The position numbers and the translations under genes are program-made. From Lachnospiraceae bacterium NC2008 (GTDB taxonomy: Bacteria; Bacillota; Clostridia; Lachnospirales; Lachnospiraceae), in NCBI GenBank assembly GCA_000687675.1, contig JHWS01000002.1, positions 248,001 to 312,000 of the forward strand: 64,000 nt of DNA. Direction: 5' to 3'. Below the pieces are notes generated by a model. That model was not told the origin of the DNA. It saw only the letters and a program-made list of their open reading frames with translations, and made no database searches. Within the stretch, counting starts at the first letter, position 1; each line of letters opens with the position of its first letter. Positions 26,263 through 35,578 of the stretch are shown here, piece by piece.

Positions 26263-29200
26263 CTAGTTAGCAGATTCAATAATCCCGCTTATTTCATCAT
26301 AATCATAGTTATCTGATGCAGTTTTAAGCCTGTTCCATTTTTCTTTTTCACTCTCTGGAATACTGTAATCTTCCATCTCTTCAAAAATAGCTGAAAGCTT
26401 ATCACAGTCCATATCTTCTGCAGCAAGCTTAAGTTCTTTATAAACTTCATCTAGAAGGTCAGGGTCTGCCTCTGGTTTTTGTTTATCATCTTTATCATCA
26501 TCAAAAACTTCTTTAAGAATATCTTTGAATTTCCTGTATTTTGAAAGGAAGCATTCATGATTATCTTTGATAAAATCAATATTTCCTTCTTTTCCTGCAT
26601 TCTCAAGAAGCTGAGCGTCCTCTCCAAGATCATTGGCACCAACTATTCTTGCTGAACTCTTTAAAGCATGGACTTTGATAGTATAGTTGTTAATATCATT
26701 TTCTTTAAAACTTGTATCTATCTCTTCTTCCTTCTCATCTATAGATGTATAGAAGATTCTTAATAAAGACATAAAGCTATCGAAGCTGCTACTATTCTTT
26801 ATTCCAGAATCAATATCTAAAATATTCTCTTCCTTTAACCTTACAAATATTTCCGGAATAACTACTTCATCATTTTTTTCAGCCTCTTTACCAAGGATAT
26901 TAACCTTATCATCAGGAAGGAATTTAATCAGTAAGTCTTCTAACTTACCTGCATCGATTGGTTTTGAAAGATAGCCATCGAAACCATGGTTTAAATATTC
27001 CTCTTTTGCCCCGGAGATTGCATTGGCAGTAAGGCATATGACAGCAGTGTCACAATTAGGGTTATCATCTTGTTCTCTAATCTCATGAAAAGTTTCTATA
27101 CCATCTTTTTCTGGCATCATATGATCCATAAATATGATGTCATATTTATTCTTCATAGTTAATGCTATAGCTTCGTCTCCACTTAAAGCTGTATCAATAA
27201 TAATCTTTGTCTGTTTAAGAAGGCCGGCAAACACCTGAAGATTCATAATATTATCATCAGTAACAAGAACTCTTGCATCAGGAGCTTCTATTCTTTCTTT
27301 ATATACTGTATGTTTCTCTACAGATGCTTTATAAGCTTTATCAAAATCACCTATAGGAGCCCAGTTAGCAACCTTTTGTTTTAAAGAAAATGAGAATGTA
27401 GAACCCCTACCATACTCACTTTCAACCTGAAGTCGGCTACCCATCATCTCAAGAAGGCTCTTGGTAATATTCATACCAAGACCAGTTCCCTCAATATTCC
27501 TGTTTCTCTTTTCTTCTATACGTTCAAATTCTGAGAAAAGTTTCTTAATATCGTTTTCTTTAATACCAATACCAGTATCCTCAATTGCTATATTAAGAAG
27601 AATTGTATCTGATACATATTCTGGTTTCTTATATGAAACCATAAATATTATGCCGCCTTTTTCTGTATATTTAACAGCATTGGTAAGTATATTAGCGATA
27701 ATCTGCTTTATTCTTATCTCATCGCCATATAATTCCATTGGTATATTCTTATCAATTTCAACTTTAAAGAGAAGTCCCTTATCACTTGCTCTATTTTTAA
27801 TCATGGCAACCATGTCACAAAGAACTGTCGCTACAGAATACCTTTCAGTAATAAGTTCAAGTTTACCTGCCTCTATCTTAGAAAAATCAAGGATGTCATT
27901 AACAATACCAAGAAGGTTATGACCTGCCTTCTTAACACTTTCAGAATAGCTAAGAATATTCTTATCCTTACACTCACGAAGTATCATCTCATTCATGCCA
28001 AGAACAGCATTGATTGGAGTTCTTATTTCATGAGACATATTTGATAAGAATGAAGACTTGGCTTCACTGGCTGCTATAGCTCTTTGAGACTCATCTATAA
28101 GTTCATCTCTTAGTCTTTTTTCATCATTAATATCTTCTACCATCCAAAGAACATGGGATATCTTTCCATCAGGTCTTCTTTGAGAAACTATAAATTTACC
28201 TTTTAGCCATAGATTTTCAACATTAAGAAATTCCAAAGAAATAGTTTTTTTATCTTTTAACCGTTCATCAAGAGTCGAAAAATCAATAAATTTATTTATA
28301 GCTTCTTTAGATTCAGGTGCAGTAAGTTGGTCCATAACCATATATAAAGTCTTCTGAGCATTCTTTATATTTGAACCAATAATATCTGAGATTCTTTTAT
28401 TATTAGTTACTATCTCAGCAAAGGTATCATTAATAATATCAATATCATGGGCTGATCTATAGATATCAACAGCAGAAGCAAGCTGGTTACTAAGACGGTC
28501 AGCAGCAACTCCCTTCCTGTTTGAGCTAGAAAGCATTATTCCTAGAATAAGTATTATTAAGAAAATTACAGCTATGGTTATACCAAATATTTTATTAATA
28601 GAGCCAAATGCTAAAGTTGCATCATGAACAGATATACAATGCCAGTCTCCTAAAAACTTTGCATCGTATACAATATACTTCTTACCGTTATATTCAAGCT
28701 CAAAGTATGTTTCATCAGAATTATAGATATATGAGGCTATCTCAGAGCCGAGAGTATCTTTTTCATCAAGATAATTCTTACCTACTTCATTAATATCTGA
28801 ATGTGTAACAACTACACCATCACCAGTAAGAACCATCTCTATATCAGATAAACCCTCAGACACTGTATCTTCTGTTATTTTCTGGAACTGATCTAAAGAA
28901 ACATCTACAGATATAACCCCTTCACCATCACATAGTGTTTTACCTAGAGCAAGCATAGTATTGCCTGTCTGAACATCAACATAAGGTTCAAGAACAGTAA
29001 GAATACCAGGAGTTTCCATAGGCTTTGTATACCAAGGTCTCTTGGTTGCCTCATAACCTTCAGGTGGTATCCAGTTTGTTCCGCTAAAGAATCGTCCATT
29101 AATATAACCATATAAACCTGTGTAGTTCTCCTGAACAGCATTCTTAATAGCAGTCGACTGCCCAACAAGATAGTCCTGTATGTCACTATTAGGCTTATTT

Positions 29201-29451
29201 TCAATAATCATCCCATCTAAGGTATATGCAGTAAGGTTTATAAGATCAACATTGGTTGAAAGATACTTATCGAATTGAGTGGCAGACTGATTGGCTGCAA
29301 GTTCTCCAGATTTAACGATACGGTTCTTCTTCTCTTGATAAACCATACTGTAGTAGAAAAACACAATTGAAACAAAGAACAGTATAACTACAAGACCAAC
29401 TATTACTGTTCTTTTAGTATTTCTATTAATATTCAGGATGTCTATTTTCAT
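26263..29451 (-). CDS. Hybrid histidine kinase with Cache sensor: dCache-PAS-HisKA-HATPase-REC-HPt
   Basis: This 1062-residue protein has helices at about 16-36 and 287-307 enclosing a double-Cache extracytoplasmic sensor (RPWYTKP near 138, then MLALGKTL), typical of small-molecule ligand binding. Inside follow a PAS-like region (about 325-440), HisKA with H474 (SNMSHEIRTP), HATPase (EDTGIGI, GTGLGM), a receiver with D776 (IIFMDHMMP) and HPt with H928 (HALKSSA). The last 65 residues resemble the C-terminal tail of the DegV-bearing kinase. It lies between the REC-GGDEF gene and the two other kinases on one strand. Confidence 0.9.
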   Translation of the reverse strand: MKIDILNINRNTKRTVIVGLVVILFFVSIVFFYYSMVYQEKKNRIVKSGELAANQSATQFDKYLSTNVDLINLTAYTLDGMIIENKPNSDIQDYLVGQSTAIKNAVQENYTGLYGYINGRFFSGTNWIPPEGYEATKRPWYTKPMETPGILTVLEPYVDVQTGNTMLALGKTLCDGEGVISVDVSLDQFQKITEDTVSEGLSDIEMVLTGDGVVVTHSDINEVGKNYLDEKDTLGSEIASYIYNSDETYFELEYNGKKYIVYDAKFLGDWHCISVHDATLAFGSINKIFGITIAVIFLIILILGIMLSSSNRKGVAADRLSNQLASAVDIYRSAHDIDIINDTFAEIVTNNKRISDIIGSNIKNAQKTLYMVMDQLTAPESKEAINKFIDFSTLDERLKDKKTISLEFLNVENLWLKGKFIVSQRRPDGKISHVLWMVEDINDEKRLRDELIDESQRAIAASEAKSSFLSNMSHEIRTPINAVLGMNEMILRECKDKNILSYSESVKKAGHNLLGIVNDILDFSKIEAGKLELITERYSVATVLCDMVAMIKNRASDKGLLFKVEIDKNIPMELYGDEIRIKQIIANILTNAVKYTEKGGIIFMVSYKKPEYVSDTILLNIAIEDTGIGIKENDIKKLFSEFERIEEKRNRNIEGTGLGMNITKSLLEMMGSRLQVESEYGRGSTFSFSLKQKVANWAPIGDFDKAYKASVEKHTVYKERIEAPDARVLVTDDNIMNLQVFAGLLKQTKIIIDTALSGDEAIALTMKNKYDIIFMDHMMPEKDGIETFHEIREQDDNPNCDTAVICLTANAISGAKEEYLNHGFDGYLSKPIDAGKLEDLLIKFLPDDKVNILGKEAEKNDEVVIPEIFVRLKEENILDIDSGIKNSSSFDSFMSLLRIFYTSIDEKEEEIDTSFKENDINNYTIKVHALKSSARIVGANDLGEDAQLLENAGKEGNIDFIKDNHECFLSKYRKFKDILKEVFDDDKDDKQKPEADPDLLDEVYKELKLAAEDMDCDKLSAIFEEMEDYSIPESEKEKWNRLKTASDNYDYDEISGIIESAN

Positions 29452-29465
29452 ACAATTTCCTTCAT

Positions 29466-30803
29466 CTAGTAACTAATATGCTTGGCATAATATTCTATTT
29501 TAGCTTTCTGGGCATAATCATTCTTATTCCACATACCCATTATCTTATCCAAAAATGAATTAGTTTCTTCTTCAGTTCTTTTATTTAAGACCACAAAATA
29601 TCTGTCTGGCTTATACTGCATAATAAGGTCGCAGGGATCCAGAACTCTTCTAAGCATATCCACGAATGAATCAGTTACTTCAACAAGTTTTCTTTCATCT
29701 GATTCATTATCCATAGATACCCAGAAAATAACATTAGAATAATATCCTTTGAAAGCCTTATGATACCTAACTAATAAATGATAAGCTGAAGTAAATGCCT
29801 CTCTGCCTAGAAGCATAGCTTCTTTATTCTCTGTACGTTCTTCAACAATAACAGTTATTTTTTCAAGTTCACCCGCAAGGGAATCGTCTAAAACTTTGTT
29901 ATCATGGCAGGTTTTATCATAGATATAATAACCATGCTTGCCATTATTCTTAACCATATAAAGAGCACTATCAGCAAGAGCAAATAAACACTCAAAATCT
30001 CTTCCATGTTCAGGAATCAAAACTAAACCTAAGGAAACTCCAAGAGGTATACCGTTATCATCACCTAACAGTCTGGTAGTTTCTTTAACATAATCATTGT
30101 TTAATCTATTAGAAAAATCTTCGATTTCTTTCTTATCCAAAACCTGAGGATAAAAGGCCATAAATTCATCGCCGCCGACTCTGCTTACTATAGAACCTTC
30201 TCTAACATTGGCTCTTAATACATCTGCAAATGTTTTAAGAACCTCATCTCCTTTATCATGTCCGAAGAGATCATTAACAAGTTTAAAACTATCTAAATCC
30301 ATGATGCATAATGAACCCGATTGTTCTTTGCAGTACTCTTCAACCCTCTTTGTACCTGAAGATTTATTTAGAAAGCCTGTAAGCATGTCTATGCTTGCTT
30401 CTTCTGTTAAAGTCTCAATTGTCTTACTGTTAGCAATAGTATTATTTATTCTGCTGATTAATATATCCCTGTTAAAAGGCTTTTTGATAAAGTCAGCAGC
30501 GCCTATTTCAAGGCATGATTTCTCTGTGCCAATATCACTGTCTCCTGTAAGAAAAATAACAGGAACATGATTCTTCCCATGCTGGGACTCATACTCTCTT
30601 AAAGCCTTATAAGTGGTAAATCCATCCATCTCAGGCATAAAAATATCAAGTAATATAAGGTCTGGTGTATTCTTTTGAACATATTTAATAAGATCTTTTC
30701 CAGAACGAAGACATACAGCCTTCATATTTTCTTCGTGTAAAAGATTTCTAACATTAGTTAAGCAAAGTGCCTCGTCATCGACTACAACAATTAAATAATC
30801 CAT
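29466..30803 (-). CDS. Response regulator diguanylate cyclase (REC-GGDEF)
   Basis: From ATG 30803 the protein has 445 residues: a receiver (D9, D10, phospho-acceptor D53 in LILLDIFMP, K108), then GGDEF with an intact active site (RVGGDEF, 210-214) that should make c-di-GMP. The usual inhibitory RxxD site five residues upstream is absent. The last ~130 residues look like a second, degenerate GGDEF fold (YKPDRYFVVL). I chose 30803 because a GAGGTG site precedes it and the receiver starts at once; the frame also opens at 30836 without a ribosome site. First gene of the signalling cluster; phosphorylation by the downstream kinases would couple them to c-di-GMP. Confidence 0.9.
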   Translation of the reverse strand: MDYLIVVVDDEALCLTNVRNLLHEENMKAVCLRSGKDLIKYVQKNTPDLILLDIFMPEMDGFTTYKALREYESQHGKNHVPVIFLTGDSDIGTEKSCLEIGAADFIKKPFNRDILISRINNTIANSKTIETLTEEASIDMLTGFLNKSSGTKRVEEYCKEQSGSLCIMDLDSFKLVNDLFGHDKGDEVLKTFADVLRANVREGSIVSRVGGDEFMAFYPQVLDKKEIEDFSNRLNNDYVKETTRLLGDDNGIPLGVSLGLVLIPEHGRDFECLFALADSALYMVKNNGKHGYYIYDKTCHDNKVLDDSLAGELEKITVIVEERTENKEAMLLGREAFTSAYHLLVRYHKAFKGYYSNVIFWVSMDNESDERKLVEVTDSFVDMLRRVLDPCDLIMQYKPDRYFVVLNKRTEEETNSFLDKIMGMWNKNDYAQKAKIEYYAKHISY

Positions 30804-31001
30804 TCTACGCACCTCATAAACAAAAAAATCATGCAAAAGGCATAATACCTATGCATGACTAGTAAAACCTATAATCTCCTACATGTGAAAAGGTCGCAGA
30901 TATGCTGCGATAAGATATGATGCAATATGAAATTAGACCTTCCCCCAAAGTTCTCATCTCTTCTGCCCTTTTCCCTTTATACTTAGTGATAACATTTTAA
31001 C
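30804..31001 (-). promoter_or_regulatory. Promoter and long leader of the REC-GGDEF operon
   Basis: Minus strand: extended -10 TGTTAAAAT (hexamer 30994-30999) lies at the end of the upstream terminator T-tract. A start near 30987 gives a leader of about 184 bases. The leader contains a small hairpin (TCGCAG, CTGCGA near 30895-30911). I found no match to a c-di-GMP riboswitch. Nothing else is evident in this gap. Confidence 0.4.
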
Positions 31002-31043
31002 AAAAAAACGTGGTAAAATCCACTAAAATATGGATTTTACCAC
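31002..31043 (-). terminator. Rho-independent terminator after corA-like gene
   Basis: Perfect 13-bp stem (31010-31022 with 31031-31043), 8-base loop, then seven T residues on the minus strand (31002-31008). Confidence 0.9.
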
Positions 31044-31105
31044 TGTTTAAAAAGGGCTATTATTTGCCTCCTACCATATCAAATTGACCCACTAAAATAA
31101 TCATA

Positions 31106-32023
31106 TCATAGCCACTTTTTCTTTTTAAAGAAGCATAAGCAGGCGATTACTATTAATATACTAGCAGCAATTACAATCGGATATGACCATCTCCAGTCAA
31201 GTTCCGGCATATATCTAAAGTTCATACCATACCAGCCAACAATTAAAGTAAGTGGCATAAATATTGTTGTTACTACAGTTAATATCGTCATAATTCTGTT
31301 TTGCTTTACATCCAGATGAGCTTTATATTGATCTCGAAGCTGCATGGTGTAATCTCTTAACGATGTTGAAGTATCATGCAGTCTGGCCATTCTATTTAAA
31401 AACAGTCTAAAGTATCTTAAATTCTCAGCTTTAAAGAAATTGTTTTCATTTTCTTCAAACTCCTGCCCCATATCCATCAGCTGTTCATAATGAATACGAA
31501 GGTCACGAATGTCACTTCTAATATCATTAAGACGAATGGTAGGATTGGTGTCCTCCTCGTCCAGAATAGACTTTTCCATAGAATCTAATTCTCTCTCATA
31601 CTTTTCCATAAGTCGCAAATCATCAATTACTATCTGATCAAGAAAATCATATATAAACCGCTCCAAACTAGGAAACTTCCACTTCTTAACTCGTATGATA
31701 TGATCTATGAGTTCCTGAGCTTTTCCACTATCATCAATAAAAACTATGCCCTTCTCATCAAGAGCAAATGCAAACTTGCTATCTTCTCCGGAAAGATTCT
31801 TTCTGCTAGGTATGGAAAATGTTCCGGTTAAAGAATCGTAGTTTACTTCAGCCTTTGTTGTATAGATTTCAGACATATCAGGTTCAATATCTATACCCAT
31901 TTCAAAACTGTCACGTCCACTTTTCCACTCTTGTGATGATAATACAGCTACATATTGCTTATCAGCCTTCTTTAAGTCTTCTCTACTTATTTCTCTAAGA
32001 TTTTCTTCAATCAAGTAAAACAT
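31106..32023 (-). CDS. CorA family divalent cation transporter
   Basis: The 305-residue protein has a large N-terminal cytoplasmic domain rich in charged helices and two C-terminal membrane helices. The selectivity signature YGMNF with the following MPEL loop lies between them, followed by a basic tail (FKKKKW). CorA proteins form pentameric channels for magnesium, cobalt or nickel; the exact ion cannot be told. It is transcribed alone, with its own terminator, and is not related functionally to the adjacent signalling genes as far as can be seen. Confidence 0.9.
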   Translation of the reverse strand: MFYLIEENLREISREDLKKADKQYVAVLSSQEWKSGRDSFEMGIDIEPDMSEIYTTKAEVNYDSLTGTFSIPSRKNLSGEDSKFAFALDEKGIVFIDDSGKAQELIDHIIRVKKWKFPSLERFIYDFLDQIVIDDLRLMEKYERELDSMEKSILDEEDTNPTIRLNDIRSDIRDLRIHYEQLMDMGQEFEENENNFFKAENLRYFRLFLNRMARLHDTSTSLRDYTMQLRDQYKAHLDVKQNRIMTILTVVTTIFMPLTLIVGWYGMNFRYMPELDWRWSYPIVIAASILIVIACLCFFKKKKWL

Positions 32024-32061
32024 CTTTATTCTCCCCTTAAGAAAACACTTTTATAAAAATA

Positions 32062-32541
32062 TTAAAGTATCTTTTCCATGCCAATCTTATATGGCTTAAG
32101 TCCAAGTTTTTCATAGAACTTCATTGCCCCTGGATTGCAAGACCATACATTCAGAGTGACATTATAGCAGCCTTCTTCTTTAGCATATTTTAATATATGT
32201 TCATAGATGGCTTTTCCCACATGCTTGCCTCTGGCATTTTCATCAACACATATGTCATCAATATAGAGAGTTAATATGTCAGTAAGAAGCTTTGTATTTT
32301 CTGGTCTTTGAAGTATACAAAAACCGTGTCCAAGTACTTTTCCCTCATTCTCGCAAACAAAAACAGGCGTCTCGTCATTACTAATAATAGTTTCAAGCTG
32401 CTTCGGACAATATTTTGTCGCAAGTTTAAAGAGGTCAGGTCTTCCATCATAATGGACTTTATTAACCTGTTTAAGTAAATTCATTATTTCCGGTATATCT
32501 TTTTTATCTGCAAGCCTAACAATATTTGACACGAGTGTCAT
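32062..32541 (-). CDS. GNAT family N-acetyltransferase
   Basis: The 159-residue protein has the GNAT fold pattern: N-terminal strand with MNLLKQVNKVH, central YIDDICVDENARGKHVGKAIYEH (motif A, with the acetyl-CoA-binding RGKHVG loop) and the C-terminal GAMKFYEKLGLKP. It probably acetylates a small amine or protein. The start ATG at 32541 has AAGGAG upstream. It is set between the CorA-like and XRE genes, all on the minus strand, separated by a terminator from XRE. The substrate is unknown. Confidence 0.85.
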   Translation of the reverse strand: MTLVSNIVRLADKKDIPEIMNLLKQVNKVHYDGRPDLFKLATKYCPKQLETIISNDETPVFVCENEGKVLGHGFCILQRPENTKLLTDILTLYIDDICVDENARGKHVGKAIYEHILKYAKEEGCYNVTLNVWSCNPGAMKFYEKLGLKPYKIGMEKIL

Positions 32542-32605
32542 CTCCTTAATTAGTTATTTTTTATATATGTATTATATAATATTCATCTTGTTTTGATAAA
32601 TCAAA

Positions 32606-32647
32606 TAAAAAACAGACCTTATATCAATTTATGACTTAGGTCTGTTT
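32606..32647 (-). terminator. Terminator after XRE regulator
   Basis: Arms AAACAGACCT (32610-32619) and AGGTCTGTTT (32638-32647) pair, with T-rich sequence beyond on the minus strand. Confidence 0.75.
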
Positions 32648-32652
32648 AATGA

Positions 32653-33243
32653 CTACTTTAAAGGATTAATTGAATATAAACCGTCTCGATTACAATAGAA
32701 TATAATCTTTCTAACTCCTCTTATCTTAAATCTGGATTCACATTTACCTTCTGGATAAAGCTTTATTAACTGTATATCATCCGACGAAATAGCAGCAATA
32801 ATGGAAATATAATGTTCCTTTGTCATGCTGTGATCTATATTCACAAAATACTCATCTTCTATACGTTCAATACTAATCCTATGCTTATCATCTATTTCTT
32901 CAACATCAAGGGGATTTAACAAAATTCCATGACAATGGATAGAAGCCTCTCCTATAGTGTGAATTACATTGCCGCATACTGGACAAACATAAAAGTTTGA
33001 TTTAAGCATATTGGCAGCTACATTCTCGTTATGAATTGTATTACCTGATATTAGCTCTGTTACAGATATTCTAAAGGCTTCAGCTATAGGTTCTAACAAG
33101 GTAATATCTGGATATCCTTTACCAGTTTCCCATTTTGATACTGTTTTATCACTTACTCCAAGAGTTTCAGCAAGCTGAAACTGAGTCATATTATTCTTTT
33201 CACGAAGCTGTTTTATAACTGTTCCTGTTACATATTGATTCAT
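32653..33243 (-). CDS. XRE family regulator with zinc-ribbon-like domain
   Basis: The 196-residue protein has an N-terminal helix-turn-helix of the XRE type (about residues 9-62: MTQFQLAETLGVSDKTVSKWE). The rest begins with a short cysteine/histidine region, YVCPVCGNVIHTIG then HCHG, which may bind metal, and ends with a small beta-rich region. Such proteins sense redox or metal state in Clostridia, though this one is not identified. The gene follows 3 bases after a flavodoxin-fold reductase gene, so regulator and enzyme are co-expressed, suggesting a redox stress circuit. Confidence 0.85.
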   Translation of the reverse strand: MNQYVTGTVIKQLREKNNMTQFQLAETLGVSDKTVSKWETGKGYPDITLLEPIAEAFRISVTELISGNTIHNENVAANMLKSNFYVCPVCGNVIHTIGEASIHCHGILLNPLDVEEIDDKHRISIERIEDEYFVNIDHSMTKEHYISIIAAISSDDIQLIKLYPEGKCESRFKIRGVRKIIFYCNRDGLYSINPLK

Positions 33244-33246
33244 ACA

Positions 33247-33930
33247 TCATCCTCCATTAACTATCTTTGCGTATACATCTTCTGGAATCATAGGACTTAT
33301 AATATTCTCTAGTAAATCTATTGAAATCGAATCTGTCATTGCATATTCCTTACCTGCTTTCTTTACAAGTTCCAAACGAGGTCCTGTAACTGATGCTGCC
33401 TCAGGTGCATTGAACATAGGACATTCAGGAACTGTTATAATTGTACTATCTCCTGGGAATAATAATTTAAACTGTGATACAGCAGGTTCAAAGTTCTTTC
33501 TACTATTTGGAAAGCCACATCCACATATCATCATAAACTTAAGTTTAGATAAATCTGTTTGTCCTACATGACGATATCTTCCATCTACTTCTCGCATTTC
33601 CATAGATGTAAGTGGAAGCAATCTATCAACTAAGACTTTAATAGAAGCGGGCATACCATATGCATAAAGAGGATAACTAAATATAATAAGATTACCTTCT
33701 TTTATCTCAGTAAGTACATCTCTCATATCGTCATCATGTATGCATGTACCACCATTTCTCATACATGAAAAGCATCCTCTGCAGAACTCAATATGTTTAT
33801 CAATTACATTAACTATATGAATATCATAATTGCCAGCATCCTTTATTCCATCGAGAAAGGCTCTGGTAATGTGCATGGTATCACTCTTGTCCCCTTTAGG
33901 GCTACCATTAAAAACAAGTATTTTCTTCAT
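33247..33930 (-). CDS. Flavodoxin-fold NADPH-dependent FMN reductase family protein
   Basis: The 227-residue protein begins with the FMN phosphate-binding loop NGSPKGDKSDT and has a cysteine pair region CRGCFSCMRNGGTCIHDDD characteristic of iron-sulfur or multimeric flavodoxin (WrbA/IsfA-like) proteins, followed by YPLYAYGMPASIKVLVDR. It probably reduces quinones, aromatic nitro groups or FMN. The ATG at 33930 has GGAGGAG upstream. It heads a two-gene operon with an XRE regulator. Confidence 0.85.
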   Translation of the reverse strand: MKKILVFNGSPKGDKSDTMHITRAFLDGIKDAGNYDIHIVNVIDKHIEFCRGCFSCMRNGGTCIHDDDMRDVLTEIKEGNLIIFSYPLYAYGMPASIKVLVDRLLPLTSMEMREVDGRYRHVGQTDLSKLKFMMICGCGFPNSRKNFEPAVSQFKLLFPGDSTIITVPECPMFNAPEAASVTGPRLELVKKAGKEYAMTDSISIDLLENIISPMIPEDVYAKIVNGG

Positions 33931-34036
33931 CTTTTAAACTCCTCCTTTGATTAAATTCAATGTAACATTCATATATTGAGGAGTCTACCTACGTAAAGTA
34001 GAGTTAATATTTTAGTGATAACTATTCTTTTGCTTT

Positions 34037-34147
34037 CTATTCATTATTTTCCCTACTATTTATAAGATATTGATCAGCAACCGCTACAAATAGCCCCATG
34101 CCTACCCATGGCAGAACCGCTTAAAAAAATACATATACTAAACTCAT
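34037..34147 (-). pseudogene. Small membrane-protein frame with an internal stop
   Basis: Nine bases after the TetR stop, an ATG (34145-34147) with AGGTGA upstream opens a frame of eight codons (MSLVYVFF), a TAA, then 27 further codons in the same frame (AVLPWVGMGLFVAVADQYL and a polar tail). The hydrophobic segment looks like a real membrane helix. The simplest reading is a small membrane protein inactivated by a nonsense mutation; chance is possible. Confidence 0.35.
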
Positions 34148-34155
34148 AATTTCAC

Positions 34156-34740
34156 CTACTTCATATAAACTTTGCAGAAATGTTTCAAATGTCTTTCTAT
34201 ACCTTTAAGGCAAACTTCTTCATACTTTGGCTGCCTATCTGACTCAGCTATCATAAGAACTGCAGGTGATGTTAATTCCATAGCAAGCAAATCAGGATCA
34301 TCTTCTATAAAGATACCCTTATCCATCATCCCTTTGATAATCTTAGCAAACATTTTTTGCACCCCATTGAGCTGATGCCTTTTTGTAACTTCTGCTATTC
34401 TTTCATTTCTAAACTGTTCCTGTACAAGAAACATCCTGGTTTTACGAATTTTAGGATCTTTCATGGTAAACTCAATTCTCTTCATGGTTACATTGCAGAA
34501 ATCTTCTGCACTTTCAGGTACTTTTCCAATATTCCTTTCAGAGCCAAACATCTGCTCATACTTTACTTCAGCAGAGTCTATTAAAGCGTTAAGAATATCT
34601 TCCTTACCCTTATAGTGCTTATATAGGGAAGGAGCTTTTATTCCAACAGCACAAGCTATTTCTTCTACACTTGTTCCATCATATCCATACTCAGCAAATA
34701 GAGTTAATGCTTCATCCAAGATTCTTTCCTTTGTTGTCAT
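34156..34740 (-). CDS. TetR family transcriptional regulator
   Basis: The 194-residue protein has an N-terminal TetR helix-turn-helix (about residues 8-52: EYGYDGTSVEEIACAVGIKAPSLYKHYKGKEDIL) and an all-helical ligand-binding domain with no family-specific signature. It lies 15 bases downstream of a PhzF-family gene on the same strand and just upstream of a small, decayed membrane-protein frame. It probably represses its own transcript. The ligand is unknown. Start at 34740 has GAGAGGAGC upstream. Confidence 0.9.
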   Translation of the reverse strand: MTTKERILDEALTLFAEYGYDGTSVEEIACAVGIKAPSLYKHYKGKEDILNALIDSAEVKYEQMFGSERNIGKVPESAEDFCNVTMKRIEFTMKDPKIRKTRMFLVQEQFRNERIAEVTKRHQLNGVQKMFAKIIKGMMDKGIFIEDDPDLLAMELTSPAVLMIAESDRQPKYEEVCLKGIERHLKHFCKVYMK

Positions 34741-34755
34741 AATGCTCCTCTCAAC

Positions 34756-35535
34756 TTATTCATTAATCATAAGTTCACTTATTGAAAATAGAACAGCTTT
34801 TCCAGCGATTAAAACACGTTCCCCCTGAAGTTCAACCCGCATAGAACCACCTCGCTCAGAAGCCTGATAACAGTTTAATTTCTCTTTACCGAGTCTATTT
34901 CCCCAATACGGACCTATCATACAATGAGCACTTCCAGTAACCAAATCCTCAGGAATGGATAGTTCAGGTGCAAAGTATCTGGAAATGCAGTCGTAATCCA
35001 CACCCTTTGCAGTTACCATAATTCCTAGCCCATCCAATTCTTTTAACTTTTCAATATTTGGATTAAGATTTATAACCTGATTCTCAGTATCAAGTACAAG
35101 CATAAGATCCCTATCCTTATATGCTTCACATGGTGTAACTCCTATAGCCTCTTCCATCTCTATAGTAACGGGAATAGGATTTAAATTATATGCGGGCATA
35201 TTCATAAGAATTTCATCACCATCTCTTTTTACTATTAGTTCTCCAACCATAGTATTAAAGACTATTTCCTGCTTATCTTTCTCATAGTAATTAAATAAGA
35301 CATATGAACAGGCAAGTGTTGCATGACCGCAAAAATCAATCTCATCTGCTGGCGTAAACCATCTTAATCGATATACTTCCCCTTCCTTTACAGCAAAAGC
35401 AGTCTCAGAAAAATTATTCTCTTTTGCAATATTCATCATGGTTTCTTCAGCTATCCAATGATCTAAAATACATATTGCAGCCTGATTTCCATGAAATAAC
35501 TGATTTGTAAAAGCATCCACAACATATTGTTTCAT
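34756..35535 (-). CDS. PhzF family isomerase/epimerase-like protein
   Basis: This 259-residue protein has the PhzF signatures: VDAFTNQLFHGNQAA at the N terminus, ENNFSETAFAV with the catalytic Glu near residue 45, and PADEIDFCGHATLA near residue 70. The second half repeats the fold with DLVTGSAHCMIGPYW. PhzF-like proteins catalyse isomerisation in phenazine synthesis, but most bacterial members have other unknown substrates, and no phenazine genes are present here. It is co-transcribed with the TetR gene downstream. Confidence 0.9.
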   Translation of the reverse strand: MKQYVVDAFTNQLFHGNQAAICILDHWIAEETMMNIAKENNFSETAFAVKEGEVYRLRWFTPADEIDFCGHATLACSYVLFNYYEKDKQEIVFNTMVGELIVKRDGDEILMNMPAYNLNPIPVTIEMEEAIGVTPCEAYKDRDLMLVLDTENQVINLNPNIEKLKELDGLGIMVTAKGVDYDCISRYFAPELSIPEDLVTGSAHCMIGPYWGNRLGKEKLNCYQASERGGSMRVELQGERVLIAGKAVLFSISELMINE

Positions 35536-35578
35536 ATATTTCCCCTTGCAAAGATTTTAATTATTGATTGTAAAACAG

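Noticed and set aside
29466-30836. Start of the REC-GGDEF protein at 30836
   Set aside because: No ribosome site there; the receiver starts right after ATG 30803, which has GAGGTG upstream.
30804-31001. c-di-GMP riboswitch before the diguanylate cyclase
   Set aside because: The conserved GEMM sequences are not present in the leader.
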